DNA of 64,000 nt from assembly GCF_024323335.1 (NCBI RefSeq), contig NC_066580.1, positions 257,400,977 through 257,464,976 of the forward strand. The letters are read 5' to 3'. Positions 24,150 to 34,995 of this stretch are shown here, piece after piece. This DNA is from Lathyrus oleraceus. Its lineage: Eukaryota; Streptophyta; Magnoliopsida; Fabales; Fabaceae. Position 1 is the first letter of the stretch, and each line of letters begins with the position of its first letter. The notes under the pieces were generated by a model, which did no database searches, was not told the origin of the DNA, and saw only the letters and a program-made list of their open reading frames with translations. The position numbers and the translations under genes are program-made.

Positions 24150-25662
24150 TGTAAGACCCCAATTTTGACCCTAAGATCCCTCATGATATCTCATCATATG
24201 CATTAGCATTAGGATCACACCTTGGCATCCTCCTTACCCCTCATTTATTTGGTTGCATTGGGAGAGATCACCAAGCACATTTGATCGTATCATACTTTGT
24301 ATTTTATCATTTTTTTCTAACCAAAATACCAAATATGTCTTTGTATAAACTAACTCTTTTGTAGGTAGAGCACATGCTCACCTTTGATATGTCAAGCTCA
24401 CATCTAGGGTTTAAGACCCTCATTGCAAGGAGATCAATCAAGAATTGGTTTACTATGGATATAAGCATAATATATGAATCCCCGTGGTCTTTACATGTTA
24501 TTTTGATCAAGAAATCATCCAGAGTTTGTAAGTGGTTTGCCTTGAAAACCCTAATTCATTTGGGTATCTTGTGGAACTTCTTCAACAAGCTTCTTCAAAA
24601 ATTGATCAAATATTTCAAGGGATACTTCAAATTTCATCATATTATTCATATATAATCCTCCATCAGTCCCAAAAGTCAAGAGAATATCAAGCTAGCAAGT
24701 TGGTTCATGGTAGTTGACTAGAGGAATTCATCTGATCAAAACTGGGGTTCCCTAGACCCTATCTCCTACAATTTTTGTCATATGAAAATTATTCCAAGAG
24801 TAACGTTACTATAAATGACATTACAAACAATTTTCATGTTGAGGTATAGAGCTAGTTTTTCTTGGAAAGTCATTATTTATGGTGGAAGATTATAGGTCAT
24901 TTTGTCTAAACCCTAATTTAGAGGTCAACTTCCCAACGCCATAACTTGCTGAATTTTTATGATATGAAAGATTTTCAAGTTGAAAAATCAAATTCAAGAT
25001 GTCTACTTCAACTTTTATGTTTCGAGGAACAGCAAATTCAACTTTTATATGCATGTGATATGAGGAGACATTATAGGTCATTTTGGACCAATGGCATTGA
25101 ACAACTGATTTTCCTCAACTTCAACAATGCATACCTCCTTCATTCTGAATCCAAATGAGGTCAAATTTATGACCATTTCTAAGGAATTTGAGAGAGCAAC
25201 AACTTTTATTAAGGAAATTTTCTCATATTAAGCTCATATGAAAAGTTAGCTAAGGTGGAATAAGTGAATATATCGCTTGACACTTAGAAGTTTTTTTGAT
25301 ATGTTTGATTTTCCCAACTTCCACCTCAAAATTTATCATGATCTAAGCTTCAAATGAAAAAGTGTTCAACATGAAAGTTGTTCCTCTTGATCTAACCTTT
25401 CTAAAAAGTCTAATTTCATCCCATGTAGACAAGGTATGAGTGACTTGCGCATGGCTTAAACATGGATGACCATTTGGCATAATTGAACTTGCATTTCTCA
25501 TACACAATTGCATGGCTTACCAATGTGACTTCATCAATGTTTGTACTCATTTGTGGACCTTAAGAGATGATTACATGGGCTTTCACATGCCCATACATCC
25601 ATGCAATGTACATTACTATTTTTGGAACTTTAATTGAAGTGTGCAATTAGCAATCATATGGC

Positions 25663-25670
25663 TATAAATA
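25663..25670 (+). promoter_or_regulatory. TATA box of B 5' LTR
   Basis: TATAAATA is followed by GAGACCC. The aligned site in the B 3' LTR (42662-42669) has decayed to TAGAAATA. X and D keep it intact. It is the presumed U3 core promoter. Confidence 0.7.
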
Positions 25671-26018
25671 GAGACCCTTGCACCCTGAATTGAGGACCCT
25701 GCGCACCAGCTTTAAATCCCAATCTCCAAAACCCTCTCATTCAAAGGATAACCTTGATAATTTCCATTGAAAATTAAGTTTGAATCTCCACTGTTTTGAG
25801 ATTCAAATCTCCAAGAGTCCAGTGCCTTTTGTTGATTCAATCCCACTCCATCAAGTGTCCAGAGAAAGATCAAGAGCAAGTGGAAGCAAGATCGTGTTCA
25901 TACAGACCTGCATTGAAGGTATTTTTCATAATTTTCCATCTCTTCGATTCTCACTCAATTCTCCATAATTCTTCTTGATCTTTGGTTGTATGAAGTCCTA
26001 CCAATGTAGGCAACAAAA

Positions 26019-26053
26019 TTGAGTTTCTTTGAGGTCAAATCGAAGCAACTCAA
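26019..26053 (+). repeat. LTR inverted repeat IR1 in B
   Basis: The arms TTGAGTTTCTT (26019-26029) and AAGCAACTCAA (26043-26053) have one mismatch. The copies in the B 3' LTR (43018-43050), X (2779-2811) and D (22675-22707) have perfect 10-bp arms TGAGTTGCTT / AAGCAACTCA with a 13-nt loop. Confidence 0.75.
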
Positions 26054-26224
26054 ATCATGATCCTCAAATTTCAACTCCCTGTATCTTTCAATATACTCGG
26101 AGTTATGAGAAATTAAGGCCATATTCGAGCTCTTGAGCATTTTTACTTTAAATTCATGTCCTTATTTTTAATTTTGGTAATGGTTGAGAGTGAACCAGTT
26201 CGGTGAGGCTCACCGGAGAAGGAG

Positions 26225-26244
26225 AGCGGAGCTTTGGCTCCGGT
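26225..26244 (+). repeat. LTR inverted repeat IR2 in B
   Basis: The hairpin is AGCGGAGC-TTTG-GCTCCGGT with one mismatch. In the B 3' LTR (43223-43242) and A (7493-7512) the 8-bp stem ACCGGAGC/GCTCCGGT is perfect. X (2587-2606) and D (22483-22502) keep a 7-bp stem with different loops. Confidence 0.75.
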
Positions 26245-26363
26245 GGTGTGCTGACATTCATCTGAGCCATATGATCCTTTTGAATTGTTTTAATTTCGTG
26301 CAATGGTTTTGAATACCATCCATGCAGCACTTTGACTCGTGTCCATGATGGAACGCGCGCTGA

Positions 26364-26411
26364 GGACCACTTGATCTGCCACCTCAATTAATGAGGGAGA
26401 TCGAGTGGTCC
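26364..26411 (+). repeat. LTR inverted repeat IR3 in B 5' LTR
   Basis: The arms GGACCACTTGATCT (26364-26377) and AGATCGAGTGGTCC (26398-26411) form 14 pairs with one T-G wobble. They enclose CCTCA/TGAGG with an ATTAA loop. In the 3' LTR (43362-43409) all 14 pairs are perfect. Confidence 0.9.
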
Positions 26412-26911
26412 ATATTTTTTGCTATTTTTCTGATTTTCATTTTATTTGGTTTATTTCCATTAATTCATATTAATTTTAATATTGATCCAAAAAATATGAG
26501 AGTTTCACCAAAAAAACTTAAATAAATTCCTCTTTCATTTTCTGAATTAAAATTATTTTTTGGATCATTATTAATATTTTTCATGATTTAATTGTTTTTG
26601 TGAATATTTTTAATTGTTTAAAAATAGTTTTAAGTTTCCAAAATTAATGAAATTTTTTCTTCAAGGTCCTTTGACCTTGTTTGACCTATGATAAATCTCA
26701 TGGCAATTAATTTGGTGTTTTGATGAGGTTTTAGGGTTTGGACCAACCATAATTTAATTTAATGCATTATTTAATTGATTTTAATTGTTTAATTGCAAAA
26801 TAAATTGTGTTGATCTTTTGATATTGACTTATTGAGTTTTACTTGTGTTGTTAGGCCTTGGTCAAGGTTGATTTGACGTTGTTGAGTTAAAATCATTGGA
26901 TTTAGGGGATT

Positions 26912-26931
26912 GATGAAATGTACATTTCATC
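26912..26931 (+). repeat. 20-bp perfect palindrome IR4 in B 5' LTR
   Basis: GATGAAATGTACATTTCATC is its own reverse complement. It is identical in A (8177-8196), D (21799-21818) and the B 3' LTR (43900-43919), and one base different in X (1899-1918). Flanking GGGGA and TCCC could extend the pairing across a TT bulge. Confidence 0.85.
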
Positions 26932-28786
26932 TCCCAAAATGAATGAATGATTTTAATTTGATAAAAGTCCTGCTTTGACCAATTTGTGTTGATTCCATTC
27001 CCCCTGCCTCTTCATCACAATCCCATTCTCTTCTCATTCATTTCATGGACCTGTGATATCTCTATATCCTAAGGCTAGTTGATTGTAAAATCAACATAAG
27101 TGTGGATGAGATTAGGTCCACGCCTTTTGCATATTCTTTTAAATGTGGTATGTTTTAGGAGTATGGTTCATAATATTATATATCTAACATGCATTAACAC
27201 TAAAATTTCTATTGCCCGACCTCATATAGTTGTGACTTCTACATAAGTCCAATTACGATTGCTTAACATAGAGCTAAATTTTTGACATAAAAGGCATAAC
27301 ATTCTAGTAAGTGAGATTGTAAGTCTCCCCTCTTTCATGTTATTGTGTGGAAACTTGGCCTTTTTTCCTTCCTTTGGAAGATGTCTTGGTTCAAGGATCC
27401 ATGCTTCTGAATAGTGGGTTGAGTATTCTCCAAAGAATGACTTAAACAAAACAAAGCGAAAGCAATACTAACTTCTAATTAACTAACAACTAACATTTAA
27501 TTTCAAGCCATTTACTTTTATGCACTTTAATTTTAAAAGTCTTTATTCATTTTCCATTATTCATATCATTTAACTTGTTTACCTTAATACCATTTTCATT
27601 TTGCTCACTTGAGCCATATCTTGTGATTATATTGTGATTGTATATACTTGTTTGTGTTTGTGGTTTTTTGACCTTAATGTACATAATAACAACAAAAACC
27701 CTAAAAGACATTTGTGTGGACTGTTGGATTTGATCTGAGACATTGGACTAAGAATTAGGCAACACTCCCTATGCAAAAGGAGTTGGCCAATGCCAACTTT
27801 CATGAAACCAAGTGCTTGTGAATTGAAACTTCATCTGATGCATGTTTTGGGATCTCATTTGAGTTCACCTGTTATATGGTTTTATTGAAGCTATTACTTT
27901 GAACCTGTGTTTAATGCCTATCTCTGAGCCATTCAAGGAGTATGTCATCTGATACATGGGAGATTATGAAGAAGATCATGGAATTACTAAGCTTAGATGT
28001 GGCTATATTTATTTGATGCCTTACTCTTCATCTTGCTATTTGTGTATTGATATTTATTGATTCTAAAGTCCAAGGGAAATTTGGGTTTCTAAATGACATT
28101 CTTGTCTATTGGATTGCAGCCCATTGGTCAGATCTTTTCAACTCTTAACTGTTAAATTTTTTCTTAGGATTAGTCTCTTCATCTCCTCCCCATTTCTTTA
28201 ATTTCAAATCTCTCCCTCCTTTTAAAATCTTCTTTGTATGTGATTTCTAAACTTAGACCATATTGCAAATTAGAAACTTTGGCCTTATGCCATTGCATTT
28301 TTAAACTCTTTTCTTAATTAAACTTGTAAATGAACCTAACTATACTTAACTTCAAATTTCAAAAAGACAAAAAGAACTAACACTCATTCAAACCTTTTTA
28401 GGCCTTTTGTGCCTTTGTTAAAACTTAATTTTTTGTTAAAAGCAATGCATTCACTTTGAAATTGTTACCACAAATTACGAGGTTTTGATCCCTCATTTTA
28501 TGTTGGTACATAGGCACAAGTCCGAAGGTCTTGTCAAACACAAAAATAATATAATTAATGAATTGTTTTATCATCCCCACACTCTATTTATTGCAAACAT
28601 CATTTTATACCAAAACACATATGCATACAAGAAAGGGCTCCCTAGGAGTACCTAACACCTTCCCTGTGTGTAACCAACCCCCTTACTTGTAATCTCGGGC
28701 ATTTTATTAGTTTTGATTTGAAAACTTATTATCTTTGGGTTTTGTTTGTACTTTTCCCTTTTACCTTGGAAACAATAAAAGCGCGG

Positions 28787-28798
28787 TGGCGACTCTGG
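28787..28798 (+). repeat. PBS-like motif inside B 5' LTR
   Basis: TGGCGACTCTGG lies 75 nt upstream of the true PBS (28862), which begins TGGCGGCTCTG. It is present at the same place in all LTR copies. Confidence 0.7.
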
Positions 28799-28852
28799 TT
28801 TAATTGACGTTAAGTTTATTCATAGCTTAGTGGTCATGAATTTACCGCTACA

Positions 28853-29730
28853 GAAATTAAGTGGCGGCTCTGCTGGGTAGTAGTCTCAAGTGGGTTTAGC
28901 CTACTTTTTTGTGTGTATATAATTGTATATTTGATGTATGTATTTTTTTGGTGTGATATAATCTGCTTGTTGTGCTTGGTGATCTCTGAGTGGTGAGATA
29001 AGTTCTACTCCCGAACTTGAGTGCAATTAAGACAGGAGGATGGTATAGTCATGTTCGAATTGTGTGGAGTAGTCCTTAACAAGTTGGCTTGAGACCCATC
29101 TACTCAGTGGAGACCCTTTTGGAGTTGTGAATGTCACACAAGTTATTTGTGGTTAGGCATTACTTTCTCTGATTTGGGGTCTGAGAAGCTGAGGACCATA
29201 GAACATTTAACCCATATTGGCCTATTTAGGACGTAGTGCGGAGACTGTTCAAGTGTAGACATGATAGCAGTTGTTACGCAATACTACACTCAGACGATTT
29301 TCTCTTGAGAATATCATGGGTTGATGAGTCAGTCATCCTAACCTGTAATATCTGATAGATGGAATTAAGACTCTGGGAACTTTTTAGAACATGATCTACA
29401 TGTTTTAGCCTTAGTACACTCCTTCGGGATGGTTCTTACCCAGACTCCATGCTCGTGACTCACAACAAACCTTTGATTCTTGGTTGATCCAATCAAGTCT
29501 TGTCAATATCAATGGAACTTGGGTGTTGATAAGGTGAAAACCATAATCCACCAAAATGGATGATTGATCTTGAGAATGAATTGATTCATCCCTTGACCTT
29601 TGTTTATTTTCCTTATGTGTGATCCTTTATTTGTGATTGTTGCATTCATGCATTCATGCGCATCATAACATTCATCACACCAAAAATAATTTCAAGGAAT
29701 TGAGTTCTTATTTGCAAATATTTTCAGACC
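28853..29730 (+). other. 5' untranslated leader of B
   Basis: The region runs from the LTR end to ORF1, 878 nt, without a significant ORF. The PBS is at 28862-28877. The first part matches the leader of X (1-62). No other feature was recognised. Confidence 0.8.
28862..28877 (+). promoter_or_regulatory. Primer binding site of B
   Basis: TGGCGGCTCTGCTGGG lies 9 nt after the LTR end, the same offset as in X. It is presumed to bind a tRNA-Arg-type primer, as known for Ogre. Confidence 0.75.
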
Positions 29731-31236
29731 ATGGATTATGGATGAAGGAACACTAAAAAGTATAGTTTCAGATGTCCATATTTGAAAGAGTTAAAGAAGC
29801 TGTCATCTTTTGTATCAGATCCCTTGGACTTCAAGCAACGTCTTGGGTAGCTTCTGTCTATTCTATCTACTGATGTGGTTGAAGGAATCTTAAGTGTGTT
29901 GGTTCAGTTTTATGACCCTCTCTACCGTTGCTTCACTTTTCCTGATTATCATCTTGTGTCTATGTTAGAGGAGTATGCCCATCTCTTGGGAATACCTGTT
30001 TCTGACAAAGTTCCTTTTAGTGCATTGGAAGAGATTCCCAGATGACATATTTTAGTTGAAACTCTTCACTTGAAGAAGTCTGAGATAGAGGCTCATTGGG
30101 TGAAGAAATGAGGATTGTTTGGATTGACTTCTGAGTTCCTCATCAAGGAAGCTACTATATATGCTCAAGCCAGTAGTGTGGATGCTTTTGAAGCTATCTT
30201 TGTGTTGCTCATCTATGGTTTAGATTTGTTCCCTAACATTGATGGTTTTGTTGATGTTAACGCCATTAGAATTTTCTTGATTAGGAATCATGTGCCTACT
30301 CTGTTAGGAGATATGTATTTATATTTGCATCTAAGGAATTCTAAATGTGGTGGAACTATTGTATGTTGTGTTCCTCTTCTGTACACGTGGTTTATTTCAC
30401 ACTTGCCTCAGACGCCTGCTTTTGTGGAGAACAAACAATGTCTAAGGTGGTATCAGAGACTTATGTATCTCACTAATGATGATATAGTTTGGTATGATTC
30501 TTCATTGAGTAGCTTGGAGATTATTGATTGTTGTGGTGAATTCTCTAATGTGCCTCTCATTGGCACACAAGGAAGAATCAACTACAACCCTACTTTGGCT
30601 CGTCGTCAACTTGGGTTCCCCTTGAGAGACAAACCTAATAACACTTTGTTAGAAGGTATTTTCTATCATGAGGGTAAATATCCCCCATATTTGAAGCAGA
30701 AGATTGTGCATGCTTGACATAATATGCATAGGAAAGGAAGATCTGAGGTTGGTGTGCGCAACTGTGTAGCTTTGGAAGCTCACACTCTTTGGGTGAAGAA
30801 GAGAGCTTTGGAATTGAAGATACCTTATGCTTGTAAGAGACTTATGTCTATGGTTGTGGTTGAGCTATTAACTTTCCCTAACCAAGATGTAGAGGAGTTG
30901 GAAGACACACTCGCCAAGATGAAGCAAGAGAAGGATTTGTGGGAAGAGTGTTTCCATGCTTTGAGCCGAAAGCATGAGAAGTTGCAGCTTAAGTCTAAGG
31001 ACAAGAATGCACTTATTGAGCTTATTGAGGACCGGTTAGTGAAGAGACAGAGAGAGCCAGAGGTTTCATCTTCCTCTAGTATACCTTAGCCTTCCATGGC
31101 TTGGAAGAAGATTGTTGATCAGCTTGTCCTCAAGAAGGCTCGGATGAAGACTTCTTTTGAGTCCGAGATCCGACGCATCTGAAGGAAGTACACGCCTGCA
31201 ACTAGATCTTCTGACATTGTTGTTAGGGATCCTTAG
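29731..31236 (+). pseudogene. Ogre ORF1 of B (extra ORF upstream of gag)
   Basis: This is a single reading frame of about 500 codons, interrupted by seven nonsense codons (for example TGA 29743, TGA 30715-30717, TAG 31087-31089) but no frameshift. It is the Ogre-specific protein encoded before gag, of unknown function; such proteins resemble the plant mobile domain type. Visible features are FYDPLYRCFTFPDYHLVSML and EYAHLLGIPV near residues 65-90, a central segment with LRWYQRLMYLTNDDIVWY (about 235-252), and a C-terminal charged helical region (EELEDTLAKMKQEKDLWEEC) likely to form a coiled coil. ATG 29731 is the first in this frame after the leader. Frame-preserving decay suggests it was functional until insertion. 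Confidence 0.75.
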
Positions 31237-31539
31237 GATGACTAGTTTCCTTTTCTCTTGTATTTTGTATTTTTGGTTTCTGAAATTGTACTCAGTGTAA
31301 TCCTTCCAATTATATAAATAAAAGAGATTTTATGGTCAATCAAATTGTGCAATCATTATTATTATATATTTTCAAATAAAATAGTATGTTCCTTAAAAAC
31401 AAAAACAATCAAGCATTGCACTACATGCATCATTTGCATAAGCAGGTACCTCTTTCGCCAGATGTCTTATTGGTTCTTCTTCTTTGCTTCAGCCAAGCTA
31501 ACTCATCGATACAATACACGCGTCAGTCATCCAAGGATC
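31237..31539 (+). other. ORF1-gag spacer of B
   Basis: This is a T-rich non-coding interval. It ends in a long pyrimidine tract followed by TTTGCTTCAG (31484-31493), a good 3' splice-site match about 45 nt before the gag start. A CAG-GTACCT donor-like site lies at 31444-31452, too close to pair with it. Confidence 0.5.
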
Positions 31540-33960
31540 ATGGAACATCTAGAGTAAGAGAACAGAGACTTGAAGGACGAGATTGCCCGTCTGACTTCCA
31601 TGATGGAGTCGGTCCTAGCTTCTCAAAGTCAATCTTCTCCAATGCATGCAACTCTTCCTCCTCAGAGGACTGTCATATCAGAGGTTGTTTCTTCAACTAT
31701 GCATGTCGCTCAGTTCGCTCCCTCTATGCCTACCGGATTCCCGTGGGGAATGCCGCCCAACTTTGTACCCGAAGGTTTTGCGCCTACTTTTGCTTCCATG
31801 CCGGCATCTAGCCCGGTCATGTCTGTGTCTCCACCGGTTGTTCATACGTTGCCTCATGTTAAGGATACCATCTACCATTCCGAGTCGTATAAGGGTCTGA
31901 ATGTCTATGAGAAGATGGATGAAATGAAATACCAATTCCTCGAGCTGCGAAAGGAGTTGAAGACCTTGAGGGGAAAGGATTTGTTTGGTAAGAGTGATGC
32001 GGAACTTTGCTTGGTTCCCAATGTTAAGATCCCGATGAAGTTCAAAGTCCCTGACTTTGAAAAGTATAAGGGGAATACCTATCCACTAAGTCATCTCGTC
32101 ATGTATGCTAGAAAGATGTCCACGCAAACTGATAATGATCAGTTACTAATTCATTATTTCCAAGACATTCTAACTGGTGCCGCTCTGAGGTGGTACATGG
32201 GTTTGGATAGTGCGAGTGTTCGCACGTTCAATGATTTGGGTAAGGCTTTCGTTAAGAAGTACAAGTATAATATGGATATGGCACCGGATAGGGACCAGTT
32301 GAGGTTATTGTCTCAGAAGGACAAAGAGACGTTTAAGGAATACGCTTAGTGGTGGAGAGAGCTTGCCACTCAGATTACCCCTCCTTTGGAAGAAAAGGAG
32401 ATGACCAAGATTTTTCTCAAGACCCTGAGCTCGTTTTACTATGAGCGCATGATTGCCAGTGCCCCCAGTGATTTTACTGAAATGGTAAACATGGGGATGA
32501 GGTTAGAAGAAGGTGTCCAAGAGGTACGGTTGTCTAAATAGGAGGTTTCGTCTAGCAAGAAGTACGGCAGTGGGTTTTCCAGAAAGAAAGAAGGCGAGAC
32601 TAATGTAGTATTGGTTGGGAGCCAGAGTAGGCCTCATGTTAGAAGGAATCCACAACCCCGTCAATACCATCATCAAGTATCAATCAATGCTCGTTCAACA
32701 ACAACGTCAACAACAGCCACCGCAAAGAACAAACAACTACAACAACAACAATAACAACCACCGCAAAGAACAAATAACTACAACAACAACAACAGCCACC
32801 GCAAAGAACAAACAACTACAACGTCAATAACAACCACCACAAAGAAAAAACAACTACAACAATGTCAACAACAGCCACCGTAAAGAACAAACAACTACAA
32901 TAACAACAGCAACAACAACAACAATCATCAACAACAACAAAATTTCGAGAGGAAGAAGCTCTCTTTTAACCCGATTCCTATGACTTATGCTGAATTATAT
33001 CCATCTTTGGTTCTCAAGAACCTTTTGCAACCGAGAAATCCTCCACAGATTCTTGAACCACTTCCATGGTGGTACAAAGTGTATGATGTCTGTTTCATTA
33101 GAAGATCCCTAGTGAAGATGCATAAGGATATATGTTTGGTAAGTGATTGTGAGCATGACCATGATGGTTGTGCAATCTGTAGTGTCAACCCCCGAGGTTG
33201 TCTGGTTGTGAAGAGAGATATCCAGAGGTTGATGGATGAGGGTATGATTCAGATTCTTCAGTCCCGTCACTTGGGTGACGATGCGAATGTAATAGATCCC
33301 GTGTTCAAAACATTGGAGAAAGTGGTGATTCAATTCGACAGCAGCAGTAATAACAATGTCAGCAATAGATCGGTATCTTCATTGGTTATACGGTTAGCGG
33401 GTCCCGTCCCGTATGCATCCGATAAGGTTGTTCCATACCAGTACAATGCTACTATGCTAGAGAATGGTCAAGAGGTTCCTTTGCCTACGACCAATTCTAT
33501 TGTGAGCATTTTTGATGTTACGAAGGTGACCCGTAGTGGTCGTGTTTTTGGGGCGGTGTTCCCAAAGAATGTAGAAGACGTGTCTGTCAGTAAGAAAGTT
33601 GAAGTGCCTGTATTTGATCTTGTTAATGCTCCAAAGTGTCAGTCTGGTGAATCCAGCGGTTTGAAGCCTAATAATGATGACGAGGTACTCCGTTTAATCA
33701 AGAAAAGTGAGTTTAATGTGGTGGAGCAGTTGCTCCAAACCCCTTCCCAGATTTCAGTGTTGTCTCTGCTTATGAACTCTGAAGCGCACAGAGAAGCATT
33801 GCAAAAGGTATTGGAGCAAGCTTATATTGAGCATGATGTTACGGTGGACCAGTTTGATCATATTGTGGCTAACATCACCTCCTGTAACAATTTGAGCTTC
33901 TTTGATGAGGAACTTCTTGAGGAGGGTAGAAATCATAATTTAGCGTTGCACATTTCAATG
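31540..33960 (+). pseudogene. Ogre B gag
   Basis: ATG 31540 starts MEHLE, then a TAA, then ENRDLKDEIARLTSMMESVL (helical). A proline-rich segment with PTGFPWGMPPNFVPEGF follows. The capsid core is at about 31970-32480 (SDAELCLVPNVKIPMKFKVP, then RWYMGLDSASVRTFNDLGKAF). TAG 32347 replaces a Gln codon kept in A. A Q/N-rich repeat tract follows (32696-32945). After EPLPWW (about 33058-33075) some 70 codons found in A and D, including the Cys/His knuckle, are missing in frame. The C-terminal gag (CEHDHDGCAICSVNPRGCLVVKRDIQRLMDEG) then continues open into protease. Confidence 0.85.
32696..32945 (+). repeat. Q/N-encoding minisatellite in B gag
   Basis: About five imperfect copies of a 37-43 bp unit contain CCACCGCAAAGAACAAACAA followed by CTACAACAAC. 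They encode PQRTNNYNNN-like repeats in one frame. A has only a short version (5281-5325), so the array expanded in B. Confidence 0.8.
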
Positions 33961-34740
33961 AATTGTAAGGAGGATGATATGTCAAACATATTGGTTGATA
34001 CCGGTTCTTCATTGAATATTCTTCCCAAATAAACTCTTTGTAGATTGTCGTATCAAGGAGCTCCGATGAGATATAGTGGTGTGATCGTCAAGGCATTTGA
34101 TGGTTCTCGCAAGACCGTGATTGGTGAAGTGGACCTTCCTGTGAAGATAGGTCCGAGTGATTTCCAAATTACATTCCAAGTAATGGATATCCACCCGACC
34201 TATAGATGCTTGTTAGGAAGGCCATGGATACATTAGGCAGGAGCCGTTACGTCAACTTTGCACCAGAAATTGAAGTTTGTCAAGAAGGGAAAACTTGTTA
34301 TCGTCGGTAGGAATAAGGATTTGTTGGTAAGCCACCTGTCGTCTTTCTCTTATGTAGAAGTTGAGGATGAGGTTGGAACTCCGTTCCAAGCTCTATCTAT
34401 TGCTGAGGAAAAGAGAGTTGGGGCACCCATGTCCTCCTTCAAGGACGCTTAGAAGATTGTTGAAGACGATATTTCTGATCAGTGGGGCCGAATGGTAGAG
34501 GTCACTGAGAACAAGAGTAGAGCCGGTTTGGGATTCCAACAAGGTTCATCTGAGATTAGAGTTGAAGATGTGCAACCCAATTTCTGTAGTGGAGGGTTCA
34601 TTCATGGTAACGAACAACACTTAGTTGCCATGATCGAGGGTGATGAAGATGAAGACTGCACCATTTTTGTGACGCATGGAAAAGCTTGCAACAATTGGAC
34701 TGTTGTTGATGTTCCTATTATTATGCATCATATTAAGTAA
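33961..34740 (+). pseudogene. Ogre B aspartic protease
   Basis: This protease would process the Gag-Pro(-Pol) polyprotein in the particle. The active site ILVDTGSSLNILPK (33991-34032) is intact. It is followed at once by TAA 34030-34032, at the same codon as in A and D. The frame then continues: VKAFDGSRKTVIGEVDLPVKIG, ITFQVMDIHPTYRCLLGRPWIH, another stop (TAG 34234-34236), HQKLKFVKKGKLVI, TAG 34450-34452, and the conserved C-terminus GFIHGNEQH ... CNNWTVVDVPI ... up to TAA 34738-34740, which overlaps the intron donor. It lies directly downstream of gag in the same frame. Confidence 0.85.
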
Positions 34741-34995
34741 TTTCTTTTATTGTTTTTGAAAATCCTTCTCCTATACCTAAGGAAGAAGTGAACATTGTTT
34801 GGCATTTTCAAATTTGATCATTAATAAAATTCAATTCTATTCATCCACATCTATGATGTTTTATTCTTACTTTTTGCTTTTATGAAAAATGGTAACCACA
34901 AAAAACATAAATAAATAAAATACAATTTGTCCATCTGCATAATATTTGGTCACTAATTCACTTTTTTAAAATCAAAATATCAAATCATTATGCAG
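34737..34995 (+). other. Ogre pro-RT intron of B (predicted)
   Basis: The donor GTAATTTC begins in the last coding codon (ATT AAG TAA), and the acceptor is ATTATGCAG ending at 34995. Excising 259 nt completes a Lys codon and enters the RT-side frame at 34997 without a shift. It contains a degenerate copy of the hairpin described for A (34765-34788). Confidence 0.8.

Larger units (their letters stand above)
24150..28852 (+). mobile_element. 5' LTR of Ogre B
   Basis: The 4703-bp LTR starts TGTAAGACCCC and ends ACCGCTACA. The TATA box is at 25663-25670; the likely transcript start is about 25-30 nt downstream, so the distal 3.1 kb would be transcribed leader. Four inverted-repeat modules follow the TATA box. 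An AATAAA at 28774-28779 is a candidate poly(A) signal. It lacks a short segment near 28650 that is present in the 3' LTR (around 45616-45630). Confidence 0.95.
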
